Positions 45,678 to 61,121 of a stretch of 64,000 nucleotides of DNA are shown piece after piece (positions within the stretch are counted from its first letter, which is position 1; each line of letters begins with the position of its first letter). Position numbers and translations under genes: made by a program. The notes below the pieces were generated by a model. It worked only from the letters and a program-made list of their open reading frames with translations. It ran no database searches and was not told the origin of the DNA. The stretch comes from Caenimonas soli (GTDB taxonomy: Bacteria; Pseudomonadota; Gammaproteobacteria; Burkholderiales; Burkholderiaceae_C), in assembly GCF_013155545.1 (NCBI RefSeq), contig NZ_JABJVV010000012.1:109413-173412 (forward strand), in the 5' to 3' direction.

Positions 45678-47579
45678 TTGAATTCACTGATGAGTTCCCG
45701 CCGTGACGACACCCTCGAGGGCAAGCTGCAGCTGCTGATCGAGGCCGTGATCGACTACGGCATCTTCATCCTGGACCCCCAGGGCTTCATCATGTCCTGG
45801 AACACGGGCGCCGAGAAGCTGAAGGGCTACAAAGCCAGCGAAATCATCGGCCGGCACTTCTCCACCTTCTACAGCCCCGAGGCCGTGGCCAGCGGATGGC
45901 CCGAGGAAGAATTGCGCCGGGCAGTGCGCGATGGGCGCGTGGAGGACGAAGGCTGGCGCATCCGCAAGGACGGCAGCCGCTTCTGGGCCAACGTGACGAT
46001 CACGCCGATCTACGGCGACGACGGAGTCCTGACGGGTTATGCCAAGGTCACGCGCGACCTGACCGAACGGCGCGCGCACGAGGAGCAGTTGCGGGCGAGC
46101 GAAGAACGCTTTCGCCTGCTCGTCGAGAGCGTGCGTGACTATGCGATCTTCATGCTCGACCCGGACGGAATCGTGCGCAGCTGGAATGCGGGCGCGCAGG
46201 CCACCAAGGGCTACACCGCCGACGAGATCATCGGGCGCCATTTCAGCGCCTTCTATACGCCGGAGGACCGGGAGTCGGGCAAGCCGGCGCGGGGCCTGAG
46301 GACCGCCATCGCCGACGGCCGGATGGAGGACGAAGGCTGGCGCGTGCGCAAGGACGGCTCCGTCTTCTGGGCCGACGTCGTCATCACCGCGATACGCGGC
46401 CGCACCGGCGAGCTGATCGGCTTCGCGAAGGTGACTCGCGACATGACCGAGCGCCGCCGCTTCGCGGAACTGGAGCGCTCGAGCCAGATGATGAACGAGT
46501 TCCTCGCGATGCTCGCGCACGAACTGCGCAATCCCCTGGCCCCTATGCGCAACGCGGTCACGGTGATGCAGCTCGAATCGCTGCCCAGCCCGGCGCTGCG
46601 CAATTGCCGCGACATCATCGACCGCCAGCTCACGCATGTGACGCGCCTTGTGGACGACCTGCTGGACATCGGCCGGCTGACGACGGGCAAGGTCAAGTTG
46701 CACAAGGAGCTCGTTCGCGTGGGCGAGGTGGTGTCCCGCAGCGTGGAGACCGTCGGCCCGCTGGTCGAATCCCGACGCCACAGCTTGACGGTGGATCTGC
46801 CCGAGCAGCCGATCTACGTCGATGGGGATGCCACCCGCCTGTCCCAGATCCTGCAGAACCTGCTGATCAACGCCGCCAAATACACACCCGAGGGCGGGCG
46901 TATCGCCTTGAAGGTCGAAGCCGCGGACGGCCTCGTCATGACCTCGGTGTCCGACAACGGACGGGGGATTGCACCGGACGACCTGGAGACCATCTTCGAA
47001 CTTTTCAAGCAGGGTGTCCATGAGACGCCGCACGAGAGCGGCTTGGGCATAGGGCTCACGCTGGCCCGCTCGCTGGCCGAAATGCACGGCGGCATGCTTG
47101 AAGCGCGCAGCCCCGGTCCGGGGCAGGGCAGCACTTTCACGTTCCGCATGCCGGTTGCCGACACCGCGGTGGGCTCCGAGGCGGCCGCGGCGACCGAGGC
47201 CGACAAGACGGTTCGCCGCGTCATGGTGGTGGACGACAACCGCGACGCCGCCGACACGACCACCGCCATCCTGCGCCTCTTGGGCAACCAGGCGGAATGT
47301 GCGTACACGGGCCGGGAAGCGCTGGAACTCGCCAAGCGGTTTCGCGCGAACGTGGTGTTCATGGATATCGCCATGCCCGGCATGGATGGCTTCGAAACGC
47401 TGCGCGCGCTGCGTGCGCAACCAGGGTGGGCCAATGTCTTCGCGATTGCGGTGACGGGCTTCGGCACCCAGGACGACAAGAAGCGAACCTTGGCGGCGGG
47501 CTTCGACGGCCACCTGACCAAGCCGGTGGAACTAGATGCGTTGGTGGCGCTGCTGAATCAGTCAAGCGGCCTGTCTTAG
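45678..47579 (+). CDS. Hybrid histidine kinase with two PAS domains and a C-terminal receiver
   Basis: The 633-residue soluble protein begins at a TTG at 45678 or the ATG at 45690; neither has a strong ribosome site. Two near-duplicate PAS domains (about residues 15-125 and 140-260, both with IIGRHFS and RKDGS) precede the kinase core: LAHELRNPLAP with phospho-acceptor His281, NLLINAAKYTPEGG, DNGRGIA and GLGIGLTLARSLAE. The C-terminal receiver has MVVDDNRDAADT, acceptor Asp563 in MDIAMPGMDG and LTKP. It senses an internal signal, possibly redox or a ligand via PAS. It lies 130 bp before the giant kinase gene and has no adjacent dedicated response regulator. Confidence 0.93.
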   Translation: MNSLMSSRRDDTLEGKLQLLIEAVIDYGIFILDPQGFIMSWNTGAEKLKGYKASEIIGRHFSTFYSPEAVASGWPEEELRRAVRDGRVEDEGWRIRKDGSRFWANVTITPIYGDDGVLTGYAKVTRDLTERRAHEEQLRASEERFRLLVESVRDYAIFMLDPDGIVRSWNAGAQATKGYTADEIIGRHFSAFYTPEDRESGKPARGLRTAIADGRMEDEGWRVRKDGSVFWADVVITAIRGRTGELIGFAKVTRDMTERRRFAELERSSQMMNEFLAMLAHELRNPLAPMRNAVTVMQLESLPSPALRNCRDIIDRQLTHVTRLVDDLLDIGRLTTGKVKLHKELVRVGEVVSRSVETVGPLVESRRHSLTVDLPEQPIYVDGDATRLSQILQNLLINAAKYTPEGGRIALKVEAADGLVMTSVSDNGRGIAPDDLETIFELFKQGVHETPHESGLGIGLTLARSLAEMHGGMLEARSPGPGQGSTFTFRMPVADTAVGSEAAAATEADKTVRRVMVVDDNRDAADTTTAILRLLGNQAECAYTGREALELAKRFRANVVFMDIAMPGMDGFETLRALRAQPGWANVFAIAVTGFGTQDDKKRTLAAGFDGHLTKPVELDALVALLNQSSGLS

Positions 47580-47709
47580 GGCATTCACTGCGTTTGGCCG
47601 GTGGTTTGTCAGCCCCGTCCTACGTCGAGCGCGAAAAACAGCAGAGACACTACGGTAGGCGCGACAACCCTCGCGCTGAAGTTCCGAAAAATAGTCTCAG
47701 GGAGTCCGC

Positions 47710-54836
<7,127 letters not shown>

Positions 54837-54837
<1 letters not shown>

Positions 54838-56549
54838 TGCCCCATAACCCAAAAAAAGACACGCCGGCCCCCGACGATCAGGTCAACATCCTGATCGTCG
54901 ACGACGAGCCCAAGAACCTCACGGTGCTGGAAACCGTGCTGGACGATCCCAGCTACCGCTTGGTGCGCGCGGGCTCGGGGGAACAGGCGCTGCTCGCATT
55001 GATGGCCAACGAGTTCGCGGTGCTGGTGCTCGACGTGCGCATGCCGGGCATGACCGGCTTCGAGCTGGCGCAGATGGTCAAGGATCGAAGGAAAACGGCC
55101 CGCGTGCCCATCATCTTTCTGACTGCTTATTACAACGAGGACCAGCACGTCCTCGAGGGCTACGGCAGCGGCGCGGTCGACTACCTGCACAAGCCGGTGA
55201 ACGCGGCAGTGCTCCGCTCCAAGGTCGCGGTTTTCGCCGAGCTGCACCGCACGAGCCGCGCGCTGGGGGTGGCGAATCGGTCCCTGCTCGCCGAAGTGAA
55301 CGAGCGCCGATTGGCCGAGACACGCCTGAGCGAGTTGAACGAAACGCTGGACCGCCGGGTGACCGAGCGGACCAATGAGCTGCAGGCCAGCGACGCGCAG
55401 TTGCGCGAGGCCAACCGCCGCAAAGACGAGTTCCTGGCCACTTTGGCGCACGAACTGCGCAATCCGCTGGCGCCGGTGCGCAACGCAGTGCAAGTGCTGC
55501 GGCTCCAGGGCGCGGCGAAGACGCCCGAGGCGCAATGGGCCTCTGACATCATCGAGCGGCAGGTGCAGGCCATGAGCCGGCTCATCGACGACCTCATGGA
55601 CGTGAGCCGGATCAACCAGGGCAGGATCGAGTTGCGCCGCGAGCGGGTGGATTTGGCGACCGTTCTGCAGGACGCCGTGGATACGAGCCGCCCGCTGATC
55701 GACGAATTCGGCCATCAGCTCGCAGTGTCCCTGCCACCGCTGAAGCTGCCCGTCGACGCCGACCCGACCAGGCTGGCGCAAGCTTTCATGAACCTGCTCA
55801 ATAACGCGGCGAAATACATGGACCGCGGCGGGCGTATCGAAGTCAGCGTCCGGCGCGAAGACGACGAGGTGCTGGTGGCCGTGACCGACAGCGGCATCGG
55901 CATCGCGCCTGAACGGCTCGACAGCGTTTTCGAGATGTTCTCCCAGGTCGAAACCGCCTTGGAGCGCTCACGCGGCGGGTTGGGAATAGGGCTGTCGTTG
56001 ACCCAGCGGCTGGTCGAGATGCATGGGGGCAGCGTGAAGGCACGCAGCGGAGGATTGGGCAAGGGCAGCGAGTTTCTGGTGCGACTGCCGCTGGCGCCGG
56101 CGCTCGTCGATGAGCCTGCGACCGATGCGGCCGCGCATCATCCCCCCGCTGTGCCCGCGATTGCGACCGGCACCGAATTGCGCGTCCTGGTAGCCGACGA
56201 CAACAAAGATGCGGCCGACACCTTGTCGATGTTGCTGCAGGCATTGGGCCATAGCGTTCGGCAAGTGGCCGACGGCGAGGCGGCTGTGCGCGCCGCCCTA
56301 GACTTCAATCCGCAGGTGGTCTTGCTCGACATCGGCATGCCCAAGCTCAACGGTTATGAGGCCTGCCGCCAAATTCGCACCCAACCTGGAGGCGAGGCCA
56401 TGAGGCTTGTCGCCGTCACGGGCTGGGGCCAGGCCGACGACCGTCGCAAGTCGCAGGAGGCCGGGTTCGACCAGCATCTGGTCAAGCCGGTGGACCCGGC
56501 GATACTGGTCGATCTGATCGCGGCCGTGGGGCACGGCCAAGCCGCCTAG
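54837..56549 (+). CDS. Hybrid histidine kinase with N- and C-terminal receivers
   Basis: The ATG at 54837 shares its A with the stop of the giant kinase gene, so the two are translationally coupled. The 570-residue protein begins with a receiver (ILIVDDEPKNLTV, acceptor Asp66 in LDVRMPGMTG, HKPVN), then a coiled coil, the kinase core (LAHELRNPLAP with His205, NLLNNAAKYM, DSGIGIAP, GLGIGLSLTQRLVEMHGG) and a second receiver (VLVADDNKDAAD, Asp498 in LDIGMPKLNG, VKPVD). It is soluble. The N-terminal receiver could take phosphate from the giant kinase, making this the next relay member. Its kinase core is close to that of the PAS kinase at 45678. Confidence 0.93.
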
Positions 56550-56614
56550 GTTAATTTCGCACAAGCGCGGGGGCAATACTTCGCAGGCGGTGCGCAGCCA
56601 CCCTCCCTATCCTC

Positions 56615-56634
56615 CCCAACATACATAAGTTGGG
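56615..56634. promoter_or_regulatory. Inverted repeat CCCAAC-N8-GTTGGG before the LuxR-type gene
   Basis: Perfect 6-bp arms flank ATACATAA and end 7 bp before the ATG at 56642. The proximal arm (GTTGGGA) supplies the only ribosome-site-like sequence of that gene. The element could be the operator of an autoregulated gene or an RNA hairpin controlling initiation. Confidence 0.45.
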
Positions 56635-56641
56635 ACAAAAA

Positions 56642-57292
56642 ATGGATGCAGTACCGGACGGACGGGTTGCCGGCAGTAGCGTGCCGGGTGAGGGGGATGA
56701 CAGTTTGGGCTTGGCGTCGCTGCTGGACGAGCTGGCGCATGGCGTGCTCGTGACAACCGTCGAAGGGCGGGTGGTACACGCCAACCAGGCGGCGCAGCAC
56801 GAGCTGGCCCGCCGCCGGGTGCTCACCAAGCGCAATGGTTCGCTGCACGGCTGCACGCCGGAAAGCGCCAGGAATCTGAGAGACGCGCTGGCCAAGGCGG
56901 CGGAAGGCAAACGCAGCATGGTCGTGATGGCCGGCCTGGATGGACCCAGCCTGGCGCTGGCCGTGCTGCCCTTGAAGGCACAGGCAGCCGGGCGCGCGTC
57001 CAAGGCGGCGCTCCTGTTCGCGCGGGCGTCGGTGTGCGACTCCTTGATGCTGGGTTTCTTCGCTCGCAGCCACGGCTTGACCGCCACCGAAGAACATGTC
57101 CTGGGCATCCTGTGCGAAGGCTTTTCCGCACCGCAGATTGCCGTCGAGATGAAGGTGGCGGTATCCACTGTGCGCAGCCACGTGCGCAGTCTTTGCGCCA
57201 AGACTCGTTCGAGCGGGGTGCGCGAGCTGGTCAACCGCCTCGCGGTACTGCCGCCGGTGGCTCCGCCCTTCTGGAGCGAGCCTATGCATTGA
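56642..57292 (+). CDS. LuxR-type transcriptional regulator with PAS-like N-terminus
   Basis: The protein is 216 residues from the ATG at 56642; a TTG at 56630 is the only earlier start. The C-terminal domain has the LuxR/NarL helix-turn-helix (HGLTATEEHVLGILCEGFSAPQIAVEMKVAVSTVRSHVRSLCAKT). The N-terminal part (LLDELAHGVLVTTVEGRVVHANQAAQHEL) looks like a degenerate PAS fold. No receiver domain is present, so it is not a standard phospho-acceptor. It follows the kinase pair by 92 bp on the same strand and may be an output or an independent regulator of the locus. Confidence 0.85.
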   Translation: MDAVPDGRVAGSSVPGEGDDSLGLASLLDELAHGVLVTTVEGRVVHANQAAQHELARRRVLTKRNGSLHGCTPESARNLRDALAKAAEGKRSMVVMAGLDGPSLALAVLPLKAQAAGRASKAALLFARASVCDSLMLGFFARSHGLTATEEHVLGILCEGFSAPQIAVEMKVAVSTVRSHVRSLCAKTRSSGVRELVNRLAVLPPVAPPFWSEPMH

Positions 57293-57356
57293 ACGGCAAC
57301 TGCGGCCTGGGACGGCCGCAGGCGTCATGCTAGAGTGCATGGCGTTGGGAGCCGTT

Positions 57357-58016
57357 ATGCCCGTGTCGAATGTTTCCGCAGCCCATGAGAGGCTGATCGC
57401 CGCGCTGAGTCCGTCGCTGCAGGCGCTTGCGCTGCGTGGCGCGGTGCGCGCCTACAAGAAGAGCAGCATCGTCATCAACGAAGGCGATGCCGGCGAAACC
57501 CTCTTCGTCCTGCTTCAAGGCAGCGTCAAGGTTTTCTCGACTGACCAGAGCGGGCGCGAGATCACCTACGGCACCATCGGCGCGGGCGACTATTTCGGTG
57601 AGATGTCCCTGGACGGCGGGCCGCGCTCGGCCAGCGTGATGACCCTCGAACCTTGCGTCTGTACCGTCGTGACCCGCACCGCGGTGCGCGAGCACCTGGC
57701 GCAGGAGCCGGAGTTCGCCCTCGATCTGGTGGCCCAGGTGATTCGCCGGGCGCGCTCGGCCACGGAAGCCGCCCGCAGCATGGCGCTACTCGACGTTTAC
57801 GGCCGGGTGATCGCCACACTCGAGAACGAGGCCGGCCCGGCCAAGCCGGAAGCACCGGTGCTTCTAACGCAGATCACGCACCAGAGCATTGCCAGCCGTG
57901 TCGGCGCCTCGCGCGAAATGGTGAGCCGCCTGCTCAAGGACCTGGAAAAGGGTGGCTATATCGAGCTCGGCGTGAAGCGCATCACCTTGAGGAAGAAGCT
58001 TCCGGCGCGCTGGTAG
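57357..58016 (+). CDS. Crp/Fnr-family transcriptional regulator
   Basis: The ATG at 57357 has GGGAG 6 bp upstream and gives 219 residues; an ATG at 57327 is possible. The cyclic-nucleotide-binding domain contains GDYFGEMSLDGGPRSAS, with the FGE...PRSA pattern of the phosphate-binding cassette that holds cAMP or cGMP in CRP and kinases. The DNA-binding helix-turn-helix is ITHQSIASRVGASREMVSRLLKDLEKGGYI. No FNR-type cysteine set is seen. Its 3' end overlaps the protease gene on the other strand by 35 bp. A nucleotidyl cyclase gene lies 3 kb away, so a cyclic-nucleotide link is worth considering. Confidence 0.9.
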   Translation: MPVSNVSAAHERLIAALSPSLQALALRGAVRAYKKSSIVINEGDAGETLFVLLQGSVKVFSTDQSGREITYGTIGAGDYFGEMSLDGGPRSASVMTLEPCVCTVVTRTAVREHLAQEPEFALDLVAQVIRRARSATEAARSMALLDVYGRVIATLENEAGPAKPEAPVLLTQITHQSIASRVGASREMVSRLLKDLEKGGYIELGVKRITLRKKLPARW

Positions 58017-59976
58017 CGTCCGGCGCAGTCTCCAGCTTAAGGGGCAGCAGGCCACGGCCCATGAGCTGTGGATCGGGGGCCGGCGTTGGACCGGGCAGCG
58101 GTTTGCCATCGACGACCCAGCGGGCCAACTCAGGCGCCGCCACGCTGGTGCCGACCAGCCGCACCAGGCTGGCGCCGCGGGTGCCGGCCGAAAGCAGGCC
58201 GGGCAGGCTGCGAGCCTGATCGGTCACGGCAGCACAGTCGGGGCCCACGCGAGGACCCCGGGTGGGACCCGCCGAGGAATATCTCACGTGCTTCGCGTCG
58301 CTCGCGCGATAGCCGGCGGCCACCAGCGCCGCGGTCCCCGTCGCGATGCCTGTCAGCGTGCCGCGCCGCCTTACCAGCGCCGCGCTGCCGGGCGTGTCGT
58401 CGGACGCCGAGCGCAAGTACTTCAGGGGGTCGTAGAGCGGATCCACGAACTCCGACTGGCGCCCGCGAAGCAGGGTGCCGAGGTTGAAGTCGTCCCTGTC
58501 GATCCAGGCATGGACGGGGGCGGGCAAGGCCGGCCCCTCGTTGCGCACCTCCACCTTCCACAAGCCATGGGGAGCCACGACGCTGCCTGAATTGAACGTG
58601 GACGAAGACTGCAGGGCGATCAGCGCCATGGTGCCGCTGCGTCCGCGCGACGTGTCGCCAGGATAGATGACGGCGCACGCGGGGCTTGACGCTTGCGGCC
58701 ACACCTGCGCGTCTCCGGCAGCGATCCAGGGACCGGCAGCGGAGAAAGGTGGCGTCAGGCGCACCCGCACGCCCCCGGTGCCCGCAGGCATCCACAGCTG
58801 GACGAAGCTCGGGGTTTCATCGCCCGGCATGACCTGCCAATGCAGGCATTGGGATTCGTTCGCGGCCAACGGCAGCACCGCATGGCCGCGTGCCGAAAAG
58901 CTGTTGCCGGCCGCAAAGGTCAACGTCAGCTTGGGATGCTCGGCGACCAACTCTTCGAATGCCTTTTCCAGCATCGCTGTGCCGTTGTTGGGCCCTCTCT
59001 GGGGACCGAAACTCAGGTTGATCGCCACTTTTTCAGTGTGCTCGTCCGCGCAGCTCAGGATGTAGCGCATGGCGTCCAGCACCTGCACGTCGAGCCAGCC
59101 GCCGGAGGGATCTTGCAGGCAGGTACGCGGCATCTGGACAAATACGATGCCGGCCTCGTCGCTGGAAGCCGCGTCGCCGGGCCGGGCCCAGCTCGGCGGA
59201 GCCAACGCGGTGCCGACGCGTGAACCAACCGGCATGGCCCCGGCCACGACATCGGTCACGCAGGCGCCGTGAACGGCCGCGTACCGCAGGCGGTCATAGG
59301 AGGCCGCGGCATAGCACCCGTCTTCATCGACCGCGTTGCCTGTCGTGAAGGCGTCGATCAGGGTTTGCAGCTGCGCGCCGGTGACTTCGCGCCCCCGCCC
59401 GAAGTCGGCGGGAACGCTGCCCTGGAGCGCAAACGCCCCATGCTCGTCCTGATCCCACATCCGGCATACCCGCGTCTTGCCCGCACTGTCGCGAAGCTGG
59501 TAGTGGGCAAATGCGCATCCGTCGTCGATGACCCCGATGATGATCTTGCGCCCGGCGCCGCGCTGCACGGCGGTAGTGCAAGCGGGCGAAGCAAGCGGCG
59601 GGAACTTGGGGCGTTCCGGGATGACCGGGAGGCTGATTTCGGCGCGCGCCACGATGTCGGCCAGTGCAGTCTGGAGCCGCTCGAAGAAGGCGGCGGTGGG
59701 CCACCCAGTCACAAAGCGCGGCCCGCCGGCCGCCGGCCGATAGCAGGCCGGCACGTCGGCCGTCGTCAGCCCGCCGCCCGATTGAGCGATGAGATCAGCC
59801 ACCGTCTTTCCAGGCTTGAGCTCGATCAGCGTCGGTATCTTGTTGTTCGCCGGCAGGCCCCCGTAGGATGCAAACGCCGAGCCATCGGCCCACACCAGGT
59901 AAGGGTCGGAACCGCTCAGTGGATCAGGCCGGTCCCAGTTGATGTGGTCGCCGTGCCGGATGGGAAACCAGCTCAT
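57982..59976 (-). CDS. Subtilisin-like serine protease (S8 family), apparently cytoplasmic
   Basis: The start at 59976 overlaps the upstream stop as ATGA; the longer frame upstream is a shadow. The 664-residue protein carries the S8 triad: Asp in IIIGVIDDGCAFAH, His in AVHGACVTDVVAG and Ser in LVGTSVAAPELARW, with the oxyanion Asn in LTFAAGNSFSARGHA. There is no signal peptide or propeptide-like inhibitor domain. The 140-residue N-terminal extension (start SWFPIRHGDHINWDRPDP) is unfamiliar. It is co-translated with the haloperoxidase-fold gene, so the pair probably acts together. The substrate is unknown. Confidence 0.88.
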   Translation of the reverse strand: MSWFPIRHGDHINWDRPDPLSGSDPYLVWADGSAFASYGGLPANNKIPTLIELKPGKTVADLIAQSGGGLTTADVPACYRPAAGGPRFVTGWPTAAFFERLQTALADIVARAEISLPVIPERPKFPPLASPACTTAVQRGAGRKIIIGVIDDGCAFAHYQLRDSAGKTRVCRMWDQDEHGAFALQGSVPADFGRGREVTGAQLQTLIDAFTTGNAVDEDGCYAAASYDRLRYAAVHGACVTDVVAGAMPVGSRVGTALAPPSWARPGDAASSDEAGIVFVQMPRTCLQDPSGGWLDVQVLDAMRYILSCADEHTEKVAINLSFGPQRGPNNGTAMLEKAFEELVAEHPKLTLTFAAGNSFSARGHAVLPLAANESQCLHWQVMPGDETPSFVQLWMPAGTGGVRVRLTPPFSAAGPWIAAGDAQVWPQASSPACAVIYPGDTSRGRSGTMALIALQSSSTFNSGSVVAPHGLWKVEVRNEGPALPAPVHAWIDRDDFNLGTLLRGRQSEFVDPLYDPLKYLRSASDDTPGSAALVRRRGTLTGIATGTAALVAAGYRASDAKHVRYSSAGPTRGPRVGPDCAAVTDQARSLPGLLSAGTRGASLVRLVGTSVAAPELARWVVDGKPLPGPTPAPDPQLMGRGLLPLKLETAPDATSAPEASSSR

Positions 59977-61088
59977 GGCTTGAACCTGACGTCTTCCCAT
60001 TCCTTGGCCGCCTTGTGCCACATGTACTTGAGGACACCGGAGGTGGCGGCGCCGCTGGCGGGACCAAAGGACTTGTAGAACGGGGGCGCATCCGGACCGT
60101 CCAAAGGCTGCGAGGACGGCATCAGATCCGCATCGAAGGGCATGGCGGATCCCTCGAAGCAACGCGGCATCCAGGTCTTGTCATCGCTGCATCGGGCCAC
60201 GAAGTACTCGCCCAGGGTTTCACCCAACAGGCGGCCGGACAGGCTGTCGGCCGGGAAGTGGACACCCGCGACGACACGATTGGTCGCGATGCGTGCCGAC
60301 AGGCGTTGCAGCTGCCCGGTGACCGGATGGTTGGCCGGCAACTGCAGCAGCCGCTGGATGACGTGGGCGACGATGTAGGCCTGCGTTGCGTGTCCGCTGG
60401 GCAGTGCGCCATGGCCGGGTGTGGGAATGATCGGCTGGACCTGCGCGGAATACTCCACCGGCCGCCAGCAGGCGAGGGCGTGCTTGAACTGCATCTCGAC
60501 GTTGATCGCCAGCAGCATCGCGCAATTGATCAGCTCCAGCGTCCTGGGTGTCCGGGCCGGGCTCATGTTGGTGATGGACGCCCAGAAGGCGAACTGCGGC
60601 TCCACCTGGGCAATGATCTCCGCCGTGCGTTCCTCGCGCAGGTCGGCCCACGAGAGCACCTTCTTCGTCTGCTCCTTGAAAGCGGCGACGGAGGGCCGCA
60701 CCAGATGCGCGACCGGCTTGGCCGAAGCCGCAACCTTGGTCTCGATATGCCAGAGCGCCGCGCCGTTGTCGCCCACCTTGGCGAACGACAGCGGTTCGAG
60801 CAATGCGGCCTGGCAGATGTAGGCACGAACCCAGGGCTCCCAGCGCTGCATTGCCTCGGGGTCATCGACCGGCGGCAGCACGACCGGGTAACAGCTGTCG
60901 TCGAGCGGGACAAGCGTCGCATCCCTGCTTGAAATGAGTGCGAACGGGTTCTGCTGAAATCCCGCGCCGCCGCTGGCGATGCCCGCCGGATTTTCTATCC
61001 CGCCCCAGCCACCTGAGGCGCCCCAGCCGCCCCAGCCGCCCCAACCTCCCCAGCCGCCCCAACCACCCCATCCGCCCAGCTGACTCAT
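59973..61088 (-). CDS. Vanadium-haloperoxidase/PAP2-fold protein with (Gly-Gly-Trp)6 N-terminus
   Basis: The ATG at 61088 follows GGAGGT by 6 bp, giving 371 residues. After MSQL come six tandem Gly-Gly-Trp triplets and another GGW, then a flexible Gly/Ala stretch. The C-terminal half has the three PAP2/vanadate motifs: KHALACWRP, PSGHATQAYIVAH and ARIATNRVVAGVHFPADS. Members are either vanadium-dependent haloperoxidases (oxidising halides with H2O2) or acid phosphatases; the all-helical layout and spacing fit the haloperoxidase side. No membrane helices or classic signal peptide. The gene overlaps the protease gene by 4 bp. The GGW head is not part of the known fold. Confidence 0.85.
   Translation of the reverse strand: MSQLGGWGGWGGWGGWGGWGGWGASGGWGGIENPAGIASGGAGFQQNPFALISSRDATLVPLDDSCYPVVLPPVDDPEAMQRWEPWVRAYICQAALLEPLSFAKVGDNGAALWHIETKVAASAKPVAHLVRPSVAAFKEQTKKVLSWADLREERTAEIIAQVEPQFAFWASITNMSPARTPRTLELINCAMLLAINVEMQFKHALACWRPVEYSAQVQPIIPTPGHGALPSGHATQAYIVAHVIQRLLQLPANHPVTGQLQRLSARIATNRVVAGVHFPADSLSGRLLGETLGEYFVARCSDDKTWMPRCFEGSAMPFDADLMPSSQPLDGPDAPPFYKSFGPASGAATSGVLKYMWHKAAKEWEDVRFKP
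61023..61076 (-). repeat. Six GGW triplets, 9-bp tandem repeat
   Basis: This coding repeat specifies (Gly-Gly-Trp)6. The Gly codons vary between units (GGC, GGA, GGT in different orders) while the amino acids do not, which argues for selection on the peptide rather than fresh slippage. It lies at residues 5-22 of the haloperoxidase-fold protein. Confidence 0.9.
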
Positions 61089-61121
61089 AGATACCTCCAA
61101 AAAGATTCGTTGTGTTTTGCC

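Noticed and set aside
61023..61076. GGW repeats as a RiPP precursor peptide
   Set aside because: They are fused in frame to a large folded vanadate-motif domain and no modifying enzymes of RiPP pathways are present; protease processing is only noted as a possibility.
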